NCBI GenBank assembly: GCA_947484275.1
Contig: CANKOY010000007.1
Span: 1-64,000, forward strand
Direction of reading: 5' to 3'
Origin: Planctomycetota bacterium
GTDB lineage: Bacteria; Planctomycetota; UBA1135; GCA-002686595
Length of the DNA: 64,000 nt
Below are positions 46,728-55,966 of this stretch, in pieces (the first letter of the stretch is position 1; each line of letters begins with the position of its first letter). Below the pieces are notes generated by a model. It was not told where the DNA came from, did not search any database, and was given only the letters and a program-made list of their open reading frames with translations. The position numbers and the translations under genes were made by a program.

Positions 46728-48202
46728 AGCGCGGCGAACGTGCGCAACTTGGATTCGTTCTTCTTGAGTTCGTCTGCGAGCGCCTGGCCCGCCGTGCCAA
46801 TGTCCTTCTTGTTCTTGATCGCTTCCTTCAGCGCGCCAAGCCGGGTCTGGACGTCGACGCACTTGCCGTCGAGGGCGAAGGCGAGCAGCAGCCCGGATTC
46901 GTTGATGAGCTTCGAGGACTCGTCCGGATTGGTGGGCCCGATCTCGAACTTGAACACGCGGTCCAGCGGATCAAGCCCGCCGACGCGCGTGATGTTGGAA
47001 ACCGACCAGGCGCGATTCGTGTAGGGGTCCTCTCCCGCAGCGGCGCGCGGGTTCGCGGCGTAGCGCGACACGTACGTTGCCGCCCCGTAGCGGAACCACT
47101 GCGGAATTTGCTTCTCGGCCCAGAACGCTTCGCCGTAGGAATTCGCGCCTTCGCCCTTGAGCAACTTGGCCACGGCCTTCGGACTGGGATCGAGCGCTTC
47201 GCCAAAGGACTGTCCAGCGGCGTGGCGCACGAAGATCGGCCCCCAGAGACTGCCGTCCTTCGAACTCGAATCCCAATAGGCAATGCCCGGAAGAGTCTGA
47301 CCCGCGGAGAGGAAATCCGTGTACGACTCGGCCATGAACGCGCCGTGTGCCGACGAGCGCCCGTTCGGATCGGGATGCGTGTTGCCGGCCTCGCCGCGTG
47401 CGAATAGTCCGTACTGATCCGTCGAGTTGAGCAGCACCACGGGAACGGCCAGGGACGGCACAGTTCCGTAGATGCGCATCAAATCGCGGTAGGCAACCTC
47501 GCACTGGTCGAGCGCTTGTTCCGTGACCTTGCGCGGGCATGTCGAGTAGATCACAAAGCGCTCGCTCGCGATCACCCACCAGCTCCCGACCTCCGAGTGA
47601 TAACTGTCGGCCTCGGCGATCGACAACCACTTGTCGCCGCACTTCCACAGACCCTTGCCGATGTTTTCCTTTTCCGCAGGCGGGATCCAGGTCAGATCCT
47701 GGCGCACCCAACCTTCGGCGAGTTTCTTCTGCGACTCGAGGTCAACCCACTTGCCCGACGCATCGCGGATCAGACCCTTCTGGAGGAACGGCAGGTCCGC
47801 GGGATCGACCAGCTCGCCCTTGTGAATGACTTTGCCGCTGGCCTTTGCCTCAGCCTCAAGTTGCTTTTGCTTGAAGTCGTCGACCTTCTTCTGACTGTCG
47901 AACCACTTGCCGTCGTACTCGATGTGCCCGAGGAGTTCGCGCGCTTTGCGATTGCCCTCTTCGAGTTTGATGATCGCTCGCAGAGCACTGCGCGACTCGG
48001 CCTTCATTCCATAGGCACCGCACCAGTCGTAGAGCGCCCACAATTTGTCGACGTCCCCCGCCGCCTCCTTCTTGCGCTTCTCGTACTCGGCCTTCGGGTC
48101 AACCGCGGGATCCTGAGAGATCTCCTGGGGTTGCGCAGAGAAATGAGCGGGCGCGAAGGCCGTGGGCTGGATCAAGAACGTGGCGAAGATCAGTGCGTGC
48201 AT
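46724..48202 (-). CDS. Exported protein of unknown function
   Basis: A 492-residue exported protein that I could not assign. The ATG at 48202 (MHALIFATFLIQPTAFAPAH) has GAGAGG about 7 bases upstream. After a charged linker come short repeated tryptophan segments at ~75-200 (ARELLGHIEYDGKWFDSQKK, GLIRDASGKWVDLESQKKLA), then a globular half with SSWWVIASERFVIYSTCPRK. No HExxH or other catalytic motif was seen. Together with the GspG-like gene downstream it may form an exported pair. Confidence 0.55.
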   Translation of the reverse strand: MHALIFATFLIQPTAFAPAHFSAQPQEISQDPAVDPKAEYEKRKKEAAGDVDKLWALYDWCGAYGMKAESRSALRAIIKLEEGNRKARELLGHIEYDGKWFDSQKKVDDFKQKQLEAEAKASGKVIHKGELVDPADLPFLQKGLIRDASGKWVDLESQKKLAEGWVRQDLTWIPPAEKENIGKGLWKCGDKWLSIAEADSYHSEVGSWWVIASERFVIYSTCPRKVTEQALDQCEVAYRDLMRIYGTVPSLAVPVVLLNSTDQYGLFARGEAGNTHPDPNGRSSAHGAFMAESYTDFLSAGQTLPGIAYWDSSSKDGSLWGPIFVRHAAGQSFGEALDPSPKAVAKLLKGEGANSYGEAFWAEKQIPQWFRYGAATYVSRYAANPRAAAGEDPYTNRAWSVSNITRVGGLDPLDRVFKFEIGPTNPDESSKLINESGLLLAFALDGKCVDVQTRLGALKEAIKNKKDIGTAGQALADELKKNESKLRTFAAL

Positions 48203-48802
48203 GCCGTGCCTCTCGGAGTAACTCGCGCGCCCTTGGCGTCCCTGGGGCTCTCGAGTCGACCGTGACCCGAAGTTCGCCCGTGGGAGCCCACGCCAAAACC
48301 CTGCCCGCGAGCTCTGTCGCAACTGGCGTTGGGCTTGGCGCGTCGCGCTGGTGATGTTTGGCCACAGCATAACGGGCGCATGTCGGTCCCCTCGATCGGT
48401 GCGGAGCTGGGGGGAGGACGAATGCACGCTGCGGCTCTTGTGCGAACTGCGTGCCGGGTGCGGCCGCACGCTGGGCCACAGAGCGGCGATCCGCTTCGAA
48501 GACCGTCCTTGTAGGCATCAAGAGCACAACTTCTGGATAACATCGTCATTGTTTACGAAATGCATCCACCTGACCTGGCCTGGACCTCCGCGCGGGGCAA
48601 CATTGTGCCAACATTGCTCACCCGCCCAATTCGCGGCCTCGGCTCCTCGGCCGGTCGTCGCCAGGCTCTGACGCAAATCGCCGCAAGTTGTCGCTGTTGC
48701 ATCGCCCGAGGGGCTTCCTACAATCCGGGTTTCGCCGGAAATCCAGGCGAGCGCCCACATTCTGCTTCCGTCCTGGGAGCCCCGCCCAGCACCGGCCCCC
48801 CC
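48203..48802. other. Intergenic region between divergent genes
   Basis: About 600 bases between an exported-protein gene (minus) and the cyclophilin gene (plus). Reading frames here are overlapping and of low quality. A less GC-rich patch at about 48520-48560 (GTTTACGAAATGC) may hold a promoter. No other structure seen. Confidence 0.35.
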
Positions 48803-49819
48803 ATGGCTCAGCACAAAGCCCCCACTGCCGTTACCGTCGCCCCCCTGGTGGAGAAAACAGGCATCGGCCTGTGGATTGCCCGGCACTGGATACATGCCGG
48901 ACTCATCTCCGTGGCGATCATTGTGGCCATTATCTGGCGCGATCGCATGAGCGGCCAAGAGGCAGCCGCGCAGCAGGAAAGCTGGGCGAAACTCAACAGC
49001 AAGATCGAACGCGACTCCTCGACCGGCGTGTACGCCGGCGACCCGGCGGCACTGGCGGCGCTGGCAGTGGAACTGAAGGACACCGCGGCCGGTCCGCCAG
49101 CCAGGTTCGTCGAGGTCGTCTCGCGCTTGGGCGATCGTGACTACGCGGGGGCGCTCAACGCACTTGACGCCCTGGAGCGCGAGAGCCCCCAGCACGCCCT
49201 GGTTGGCGGGGAATACATGCAGGGCGAGAAGCTCCTGACCCTTGCCCAGTCCCTGCGCAAGTCGATCGAGAACCTCCAGGAATTCGACGCCTCGCACGCC
49301 GGCCTGCTCGCGAGCCCGGATCCCGCGCCGGATGCCCCCCGTGTCAGGCTGATCACAGACCGCGGGCCGATCGTTGTGGCGCTATATGACCAGCGCGCCC
49401 CCAAGCACACGGCAAACTTCCTAAAGCTTTGCGGTGAAGGCTTTTACAACACTACTAAGTTTCACCGCTCTGTTCCTGGATTCATGATCCAGGCCGGTGA
49501 TCCCAATTCGAAGGTGGGAGCCCCGGCAACCTGGGGTCTCGGCGGTCCGGGCTACAAGGTCGATGCGGAACCGAGCGCGGAGTTGTTCCACTTCAAGGGC
49601 ATGTTGGCGATGGCCAAGAACACCGGGGACAGTCAGAGCTCGGGAAGCCAGTTCTACATTACGGCCGCTCCGGCCCACTCCATCGACGGCCAATACACGA
49701 TCTTTGGCAAGGTTGTCGAGGGCATGGAAATCGTCGACCAGATCAACGCGGCTCCGAACGAGCCCAACACCGACAGGCCGTTGGCTCCCGTCGTGATTAG
49801 CGAAACGCAAATTCTCTAG
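48803..49819 (+). CDS. Membrane-anchored cyclophilin-type peptidyl-prolyl isomerase
   Basis: A 338-residue protein: an N-terminal TM (~30-46, HAGLISVAIIVAIIW), a helical spacer and a C-terminal cyclophilin domain from ~residue 175. The cyclophilin shows ALYDQRAPKHTANFLKLCGE, FHRSVPGFMIQAGDP, the active-site region SSGSQFYITAAP and a final YTIFGKVVEGMEIVDQI. It is probably an envelope-facing folding catalyst. The ATG at 48803 was chosen from an open frame starting at 48560. Confidence 0.88.
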   Translation: MAQHKAPTAVTVAPLVEKTGIGLWIARHWIHAGLISVAIIVAIIWRDRMSGQEAAAQQESWAKLNSKIERDSSTGVYAGDPAALAALAVELKDTAAGPPARFVEVVSRLGDRDYAGALNALDALERESPQHALVGGEYMQGEKLLTLAQSLRKSIENLQEFDASHAGLLASPDPAPDAPRVRLITDRGPIVVALYDQRAPKHTANFLKLCGEGFYNTTKFHRSVPGFMIQAGDPNSKVGAPATWGLGGPGYKVDAEPSAELFHFKGMLAMAKNTGDSQSSGSQFYITAAPAHSIDGQYTIFGKVVEGMEIVDQINAAPNEPNTDRPLAPVVISETQIL

Positions 49820-49982
49820 AGGACGGTGCCTGTAGGGACTGCGCCAAGGCGCCCGGCCTGGCCTGTGTATCACCGGTGGCGCCAAGGGCCGAGCGCGTGA
49901 CCTGCTAACTCCAGCCCCAACCGGCCGCATTGCCCCCCTATCGTGAATTTTCGCGCGGGCAGTGGCTGGTGCGGCGCAGGAC

Positions 49983-50852
49983 TCAACGGAGCGTGTCCGG
50001 TGGCGCGAGTAGGTCGCAGACTCTGTCGAGGTCGGCGCGGTTGTAGTACTCGACGGTGACTCGCCCGCGATACCCCTCTCCGTTTTGAATCGTGACCTTG
50101 GTGGCGAACCGCGTTCGGAGCTTGGCTTCGAGCTCGCGGACCCAGGGCGGCGAGGTCTGGGCGGGGACCGTCCTCTTCGAGCTGCGCGCCGAAGGACCGT
50201 TAGTGGCCTCTCTCACGAGCCGCTCCACGTCGCGAACGGAGAGCTCCCGCCTGACCGTCTCCTCGAGGATTGCGTTTAGCTGCCCGTCAGCCCCAAGCGA
50301 AAGTAGGGCTCGGGCGTGCCCCATGCTGATCAGACCCTTGGCAAGGGCATCTTGACCCTTGGCTGGCAGATCAAGGAGCCTCAGGTGATTGGCCACGGTT
50401 GAGCGCTTGAGGCCAACCTTTCCGGCGACTGCATCTTGTGTCAGAGCCAGCTTGTCCATCATTGCCTTGTATCCGTGCGCCTTTTCGAGCGGATCCAGGT
50501 CCCGCCGCTGGACGTTCTCGACCAGTGCCAGCTCAAGCATCTCGGCGTCCGAGACTCCATCCTTAATGACTGCTGGGATTCGCTGCAGCCCCGCCAGCCG
50601 TGAGGCCCTCCACCGGCGCTCACCCGCGATCAACTGCAGCTGGCCGTCGCCGGTGCGCCGTAGCACTACCGGCTGAAGGATTCCGTGCTGCAGAATGCTG
50701 TCGCGGAGCTCCTCAAGCCCTGCGGGCTCCATGGACTTCCGCGGCTGGAATGGGTTGGGCTGAATGGAGCCCAGCTCGATTTCTGCGGTCGGGGGAGTAG
50801 CGTCCTGGTCGCCGAGGAGCGAGCCAAGTCCTTTGCCGAGTCGACGTTCCAT
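49983..50852 (-). CDS. parB: Chromosome-partitioning protein ParB
   Basis: A DNA-binding CTPase that loads at parS and spreads. The 289-residue product begins MERRLGKGLGSLLGDQD and has the ParB/Spo0J core: NPFQPRKSMEPAGLEELRDS, the GERRWRASRLAGL motif, ENVQRRDLDPLEKAHGY and the helix-turn-helix VAGKVGLKRSTVANHLRLLD. The C-terminal dimerisation end is present. The start is the ATG at 50852. A parS site lies immediately upstream. parA is not adjacent. Confidence 0.93.
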   Translation of the reverse strand: MERRLGKGLGSLLGDQDATPPTAEIELGSIQPNPFQPRKSMEPAGLEELRDSILQHGILQPVVLRRTGDGQLQLIAGERRWRASRLAGLQRIPAVIKDGVSDAEMLELALVENVQRRDLDPLEKAHGYKAMMDKLALTQDAVAGKVGLKRSTVANHLRLLDLPAKGQDALAKGLISMGHARALLSLGADGQLNAILEETVRRELSVRDVERLVREATNGPSARSSKRTVPAQTSPPWVRELEAKLRTRFATKVTIQNGEGYRGRVTVEYYNRADLDRVCDLLAPPDTLR

Positions 50853-50877
50853 GGCGATTTGGGTAGGGGTGCGGAGT

Positions 50878-50893
50878 TGTTCCACGTGGAACA
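50878..50893. promoter_or_regulatory. parS centromere-like site
   Basis: TGTTCCACGTGGAACA is a perfect 16-bp palindrome and matches the bacterial parS consensus. It begins 25 bases before the parB start codon, so ParB may regulate its own gene or load next to it. Confidence 0.85.
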
Positions 50894-51009
50894 TTCTCAG
50901 CCTAGGTAAGCGCCAGGGGCCCTGTCGAGAGCAGCGGGCACAAAATGGCCCAAGCAAAGATCCTCGCAGGCCCTAGACAGCCCCCCTCCAGCCGCGATAG
51001 GAGAGGACC

Positions 51010-51672
51010 ATGGATCCTGTGGTGCTTGGCCGGTGGATGCAGCGCGAGTGGCTGAAGGCGCTTCCAGCCCCACTTGCCCTCCCTGCCGTAGCCCTGTTGG
51101 GACCGTTGGTCGCCATTTCACGGCCATGGGGCATCGCCAGCGATAGGGCCTCAAGTGATTCTTATGTGTGCTCTATTTGGTATCTATCGGCACTAGTTGG
51201 CGCCACTGTCGGTCTTTGGCTACTAGCACGGGGCGAGACGGTGTGGGCCGAGATGGGGGCCCTGAAGCGCTGCTGGGCATCAACTTGGGTCCTGGCCATC
51301 GCGACGTCCGTTCACGCCCTTGTGGCCCTGGGATCCACGGCCGCGACCGTTGGCGCCGTTGTCGTTCCCTGGGTTGCCTTCCTGATGTGTGTCGCCCACT
51401 GGGTGTCCCTGGGGGTATTTGCCCACCGGACCAACCTCGGCCCTGTCGGTTCTTGGGTGCTGCTTCTCGCCCTTGGGTGGTGGACACCGGCCCTATTGCC
51501 CGAGGGCCTGAGTTGGGATCGAGCCAGTTGGCTGCTCGATCCGGCGCGTCATTTGGCGCTCGGGTTCGAGCCTCTCGAAACTTCGATCCGGGTGTTGGTC
51601 GATACCATGCCGATCGTTGCCTGGTGGGTTGCTGCAGCGCTGCTGCCCACGCGGAGCGGCCATAGGCGATGA
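51010..51672 (+). CDS. Hypothetical multi-pass membrane protein
   Basis: A 220-residue protein with about six hydrophobic helices (for example ALPAVALLGPLVAISRPWGI, GSWVLLLALGWWTPALLP). No family recognised. A strong ribosome-binding site (AGGAGAGGACC) precedes the ATG at 51010. It overlaps the phosphoesterase by 4 bases (ATGA), so they are co-translated. Confidence 0.65.
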   Translation: MDPVVLGRWMQREWLKALPAPLALPAVALLGPLVAISRPWGIASDRASSDSYVCSIWYLSALVGATVGLWLLARGETVWAEMGALKRCWASTWVLAIATSVHALVALGSTAATVGAVVVPWVAFLMCVAHWVSLGVFAHRTNLGPVGSWVLLLALGWWTPALLPEGLSWDRASWLLDPARHLALGFEPLETSIRVLVDTMPIVAWWVAAALLPTRSGHRR

Positions 51673-52403
51673 AGTACGGAATCCTCGGCGACATTCACGG
51701 GAACCTCTCTGCGCTGGAGGAGGTCCTTCGGTGCATGGACCTCGAGGGGATCGATCGATTGCTCAGCGTCGGCGACGTCATCGGCTACGGCGCCGCGCCG
51801 CGCGAGTGCATCCGTCATCTGCAAGAGCGCAGCGCCCATGTCGTTCTAGGCAATCACGACGCCGCCTGCATCGACCGCTTGGACGTCACGACGTTCAACA
51901 ACTACGCGCGGGCTGCGGTCCTCTGGACCAAGGGCGTGCTGACGCGCGAAGATCGCGCGTGGATCGGGAAGTTGCCGATGACCGTGCACCTCGAACATTG
52001 CTCCGTCGCACACGGGACGCTGCACAAGCCAGAGCTGTACGACTACATCCAGAGCACTACCGACGCGGATCCGTCATTGGACGAGATGCCGCTGCCGGTC
52101 TGTTTCGTTGGGCACTCTCACGTGCCGGTGGCGCTCCTGCGCTTGCGCGAAGATCCCACGCGCACGTACTACACCAAAGAGCCTGTGATCGACACCGAAG
52201 AGGCATACCGCGCACTGGTGAACGTCGGCAGCGTCGGGCAGCCGCGCGATGAGGACCCGCGCGCGGCCTACGCGATCTTCGACACCGAGGCCGGTCATGT
52301 TCGCATTCAGCGCGTCGAGTACGACATCCAGCGCGAAATGCGCCGTATCCGCGAGGCGGGCCTGCCCGAAATGCTTGCGGCGCGATTGGAGTGGGGGGTC
52401 TAA
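51669..52403 (+). CDS. Metallophosphoesterase
   Basis: A 244-residue calcineurin-type phosphoesterase. The metal-binding blocks are GDIHGN, VGDVIGYG, GNHD, HGT and GHSHVP, all in order. This is the MPP family related to YfcE-like enzymes; its substrate is unknown. It follows the membrane protein. Two small hairpins lie in the 39-base gap before the convergent gene. Confidence 0.85.
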   Translation: MKYGILGDIHGNLSALEEVLRCMDLEGIDRLLSVGDVIGYGAAPRECIRHLQERSAHVVLGNHDAACIDRLDVTTFNNYARAAVLWTKGVLTREDRAWIGKLPMTVHLEHCSVAHGTLHKPELYDYIQSTTDADPSLDEMPLPVCFVGHSHVPVALLRLREDPTRTYYTKEPVIDTEEAYRALVNVGSVGQPRDEDPRAAYAIFDTEAGHVRIQRVEYDIQREMRRIREAGLPEMLAARLEWGV

Positions 52404-52442
52404 GCGCAGAAGCGCTCGCGGCGACCCCAAGGCCGCCGCCCC

Positions 52443-53756
52443 TTAGTTGCGGCCCTTGAGGTAGGAAAGTGGCGGTGGCAGTGATTCGAGTCCGCGTTCG
52501 CCAAGTCCGCTTTCAAACAGCAGCTTGATATCCGTCAGAGGTCGGATGTCGCCGCGGAAGATGTAGCGGCGCACTTCCGCGTAAGTGCCAACGGTCACAA
52601 GCACTTCGAGAATCGACGCGGCGTTGCAGCGCTTCCCCCCAACGTCCAGTTCCACGGGGGTTCCGTAGTGCCCGACGATTCCTACGATCAGCGCGGCCGG
52701 GCGCGCGTGCAATTTGATGTCGCCATCTAGATCGATGCTGAGCTCCTGAACATCGGTGTACGCGGGCAGCAACTCCTCCGCGACGCTCCTTCCCCTGCGC
52801 AGGAAAAAGTCGGCCCAATACAAGAGCACGTTGAGGATCGCGTCCTGCACATCGCGCTCGTCGATGATTTCCGCCAGGCGGCGCTGGGCGGAATCGCGGC
52901 CACTTCCTTCGTGGCGCTCGACGAAGTGGGTGAGGAAGGTCGCGCATTCGAGCAGGTGCAGCGCCGCCGACGACAGGCCGCGCAGCTTGGGCAGCCGTTC
53001 GTCGCGCCCCTCGAGGACGGTGTTCTTGATGTATGTGTCGTAGGTGGACTGCAGGTTGTGAACCGTCGCCTCGTAAACCCGCGCCTGCTCCTCACTGCAC
53101 AGTCGCGACAGGTACGCCTTGCGCTCGACGGGGTTTTTGATGCGACGGACGCGCAGGTCGTCGAGCATCGAACAGGCCGCTATGAACTTCGAGGCCACCT
53201 CTGCGATCTTCTGTTGCTCCTCGGTCGGCTCGTGCTCGCCGACATTGCGCGGCAGTCGCATGCGAACTGGAGCGGCGGAGAAGCTTGCCTCGGGCAGAGT
53301 CTCTGGCGTGATTTCGAGTCCAAGCTGCGAGGCCTCTGCGCGGATCTCGAGCAAGAGCGCGACGCAGGCGCGACGCGCGAGGCTGCAAACCTGTTCCAAT
53401 GACAGGGCAAAGTCTGAAGCTTCCGCGTCACTGCAAGTCGACAGCGCGGAGTAACTTCCGATGCGCGACTCCAGATGCGCCAGCCCATGGCCGGTCAGCG
53501 CGAACCAACGCGTCGACGCGACGAGCTCGCGAATGGTCCCGTAGGAGCGGTTGTAGCGCGCGCCATAGTCGTCGAGGAACGACTCCAACTCCTCCGCCTC
53601 CAGCAGCAACTGGTAGTAGTGCTTCTTGCTCCAGGAACCGCGATCACCGGCGATCAGCGCAGTCGAGAGCCTGAAAAGCGCCTGCGAACGCCCCTGGAGC
53701 AAGCCAGCGAAGGCCCGCTCGGCGATCACCTCTTCGAGGGACCGGTCGTAGCTCAC
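52443..53756 (-). CDS. Helical protein with a C-terminal HPr-like domain
   Basis: A 437-residue protein. Residues ~1-345 are mainly alpha-helical, with no family recognised (RRACVALLLEIRAEASQLGL, LLYWADFFLRRGRSVAEELL). The last ~95 residues form an HPr domain: IKLHARPAALIVGI with the phosphorylatable His at ~350, then the Gly/Asn-rich GGKRCNAASILEVLV with a Ser at ~381 in the regulatory (Ser46) position. It may be a phosphoprotein of a nitrogen-type or carbon-regulatory PTS, but no PTS enzyme is in the window. The GTG at 53756 is uncertain; a TTG at 53867 is possible. Confidence 0.6.
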   Translation of the reverse strand: MSYDRSLEEVIAERAFAGLLQGRSQALFRLSTALIAGDRGSWSKKHYYQLLLEAEELESFLDDYGARYNRSYGTIRELVASTRWFALTGHGLAHLESRIGSYSALSTCSDAEASDFALSLEQVCSLARRACVALLLEIRAEASQLGLEITPETLPEASFSAAPVRMRLPRNVGEHEPTEEQQKIAEVASKFIAACSMLDDLRVRRIKNPVERKAYLSRLCSEEQARVYEATVHNLQSTYDTYIKNTVLEGRDERLPKLRGLSSAALHLLECATFLTHFVERHEGSGRDSAQRRLAEIIDERDVQDAILNVLLYWADFFLRRGRSVAEELLPAYTDVQELSIDLDGDIKLHARPAALIVGIVGHYGTPVELDVGGKRCNAASILEVLVTVGTYAEVRRYIFRGDIRPLTDIKLLFESGLGERGLESLPPPLSYLKGRN

Positions 53757-53947
53757 GTCGAGGTCTTTGCGTTGGGCAAGGGGCTGAGGCGATTCGTGAG
53801 GGGGCGCCGGGCCCAGGGACCCGGGGGCTGTCCCTTGGATCACAACACCAGTTCGGGCGCCAGGCAAACGCGGCTCAAGAACGGAGGGGCGCCCAGACGA
53901 TTCTAGGCGCGATCCAACCGCAGTCCTCGCACCCCAGGGAGTCAGTC

Positions 53948-54760
53948 ATTTCTTCCGAACGCTGTCTGGAGACCTACCTCCAGGAGATCAACGAAATCCC
54001 GCTCCTTACCGCTGAGCAGGAGAAATCCCTGGGCCGCCGCATCCAAGCCGGCGATCTGGAGGCCCGCGAGCACATGATCCGGGCCAATCTGCGCCTGGTG
54101 GTGTCGATCGCCAAGCGCTATGCGGAGCGCGGACTCTCGCTCCAGGACCTGATCGCGGAGGGGAACGTCGGCCTGCTCAAGGGCGCCGAGAAGTTCGATC
54201 CTGACGCGGGCTGCCGCTTCTCGACCTACGCCACCTGGTGGATCAAGCAATCTATCCGCCGCTCGCTGACCAACACGGTCAAGTCGGTGCGGGTTCCGAG
54301 CTATATGTCAGAGTTGGTGTCCAGATGGAGGTCGGTTACGACTGAATTGGCCTTCCGGCTTGGTCGGGTACCGACCCTGGAGGAGGTCGCCCATGAGATG
54401 GAGATCCCCGAGGACAACTGGCCCCTGTTCCGCCGCACCGTGGCTGGATCGAGCCTGGGGGCACAAATCTCGCTGGAGACCCTGACCCAGCACCAGGAGA
54501 CCGTCGCCGACGACTCCGCGCCGCCTCCGGACGAGCGCATGCTCAATCAAGACCTGGTGGAACGACTGGGGGGCCTGCTTTCGGCAATCGACGAGCGCGA
54601 GGCGACGATCCTGCGCCTGCGCTACGGCCTGGGCAGCGACTCCGCGGACCCGATGACCCTCAAGGAAATCGGCCGGGTGGTGGGATTGACCCGTGAACGG
54701 GTGCGCCAGATCGAGCGCGAGGCGCTGCACAAGCTGTATGCGGTCATGAGCGGGGAGTAG
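53948..54760 (+). CDS. Sigma-70 family RNA polymerase sigma factor
   Basis: A 270-residue group 2 or primary-like sigma factor. Region 1.2 reads YLQEINEIPLLTAEQEKSLG, region 2 ANLRLVVSIAKRYAERGLSL and the -10-recognising FSTYATWWIKQSIRRSL, then region 3, and region 4 ILRLRYGLGSDSADPMTLKE with a helix-turn-helix at LTRERVRQIEREAL. An ATG at 54074 would remove region 1.2. The conserved coding extends upstream, and AGGGAG lies 6 bases before an ATT at 53948, so ATT is proposed as the start. No in-frame ATG, GTG or TTG lies between. Confidence 0.8.
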   Translation: MSSERCLETYLQEINEIPLLTAEQEKSLGRRIQAGDLEAREHMIRANLRLVVSIAKRYAERGLSLQDLIAEGNVGLLKGAEKFDPDAGCRFSTYATWWIKQSIRRSLTNTVKSVRVPSYMSELVSRWRSVTTELAFRLGRVPTLEEVAHEMEIPEDNWPLFRRTVAGSSLGAQISLETLTQHQETVADDSAPPPDERMLNQDLVERLGGLLSAIDEREATILRLRYGLGSDSADPMTLKEIGRVVGLTRERVRQIEREALHKLYAVMSGE

Positions 54761-54790
54761 AGCGGCGGGGCTGGGCTAAACTCGCCCGCC

Positions 54791-55966
54791 ATTTCCGCCG
54801 CGATCGAATCCCCGCCGCGGGCGCCCTCGGGCACCCCGCTCTATGTGCACCTGCCGTTCTGCGCGGCCAAGTGCCACTACTGTGACTTCTTCTCGGTAGC
54901 CAGCGCTGGCCAGGACATCGACGGGATGCTGGCGGCAATTCTGGACGAGGCGCGCAGGCTTGCGCCCCGCGATCCGCGCACAGTGTTCCTCGGCGGGGGA
55001 ACCCCGAGCCTCCTGTCCGCAGACCAGTTGCGCCTGTTCCTCGACGGCCTGGATCAGATCACAGGCTTTCGCGCCAGCGCAGAGGAAGTCAGCGCGGAGT
55101 GCAATCCCGAGAGTCTCGATCGCTCGAAGGCGCAGTTGTTGCTCGAGCTCGGCGTGCGGAGGCTGTCGATCGGATTCCAAACGCTCTCTGACTCGATGCT
55201 CGCGGAATTCGGTCGCGTGCATTCTGTTGATGACAGCTTTCGCGCCTTCGACGCGGCGCGCGCAGCGGGCGTGCGCGACCTCAACATCGACTTGATCTAC
55301 GCCTACCCGGGGCAGACGGCGGAGCAGTGGGAGCGGGACCTCGGGCGTGTGCTCGCCCTGGGATCGGAACACCTCAGCGCCTACAACTTGACCTTCGAGG
55401 AAGAGACGCCCTTCAAGCGCTGGCTCGATCAGGGACGCCTCGATCGCGCGGGCGAAGAACTCGAACTCGAGTTGTTCGAGGCCGTTCGACGTCGCGCGCT
55501 CGCGGCGGGACTCGAGGCCTACGAGATTTCAAACTACGCGCGCCCGGGGCATCGCTGCATGCACAACGTCAACTATTGGCGCAACGGACCCTACCTCGGC
55601 ATCGGCCCCTCCGCGGTAAGTCGCGTTGGCCCCGTGCGGCGCGGCAACGTCAAAGGAATCTCGGGGTACACGCGGCAGATGCGCGACCGAGGGCACGCGG
55701 TGCACTGGGAGGAACGGCTCGACGCGCCTGCGCGCCTGGGGGAGACGTGGTGGCTGGGCCTGCGCCTCGCGGAGGGAGTGGACCCGCAGCGCGCACGGCA
55801 GACTGCGAACTTCGAAGACGGTATGGCGGATCCTGCAACAGAGATTGCCGAGCGCCTCGAAGCGCAGGGCCTCTTGTTCAAACACAATGGCCGCGTTGCG
55901 CTGACGCCGCGCGGCGTCCCGCTCGCCGACCACGTGGGCCGCGAATTCTTGGCCTGCTCGCGATGA
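54791..55966 (+). CDS. hemW: Radical SAM heme chaperone HemW
   Basis: A 4Fe-4S radical SAM protein, often annotated as coproporphyrinogen oxidase-like but assigned as a heme chaperone in the family. It has YVHLPFCAAKCHYCDF with the CxxxCxxC cluster motif, the SAM segment FLGGGTPSLL and the conserved SAECNPESLD and RLSIGFQTL. A GTG at 54845 falls inside the first strand and would cut the usual LYVHxPFC start. The open frame reaches back to the sigma stop without an ATG, GTG or TTG, so ATT at 54791 is shown. Translation may be coupled to the sigma gene. Confidence 0.82.
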   Translation: MSAAIESPPRAPSGTPLYVHLPFCAAKCHYCDFFSVASAGQDIDGMLAAILDEARRLAPRDPRTVFLGGGTPSLLSADQLRLFLDGLDQITGFRASAEEVSAECNPESLDRSKAQLLLELGVRRLSIGFQTLSDSMLAEFGRVHSVDDSFRAFDAARAAGVRDLNIDLIYAYPGQTAEQWERDLGRVLALGSEHLSAYNLTFEEETPFKRWLDQGRLDRAGEELELELFEAVRRRALAAGLEAYEISNYARPGHRCMHNVNYWRNGPYLGIGPSAVSRVGPVRRGNVKGISGYTRQMRDRGHAVHWEERLDAPARLGETWWLGLRLAEGVDPQRARQTANFEDGMADPATEIAERLEAQGLLFKHNGRVALTPRGVPLADHVGREFLACSR

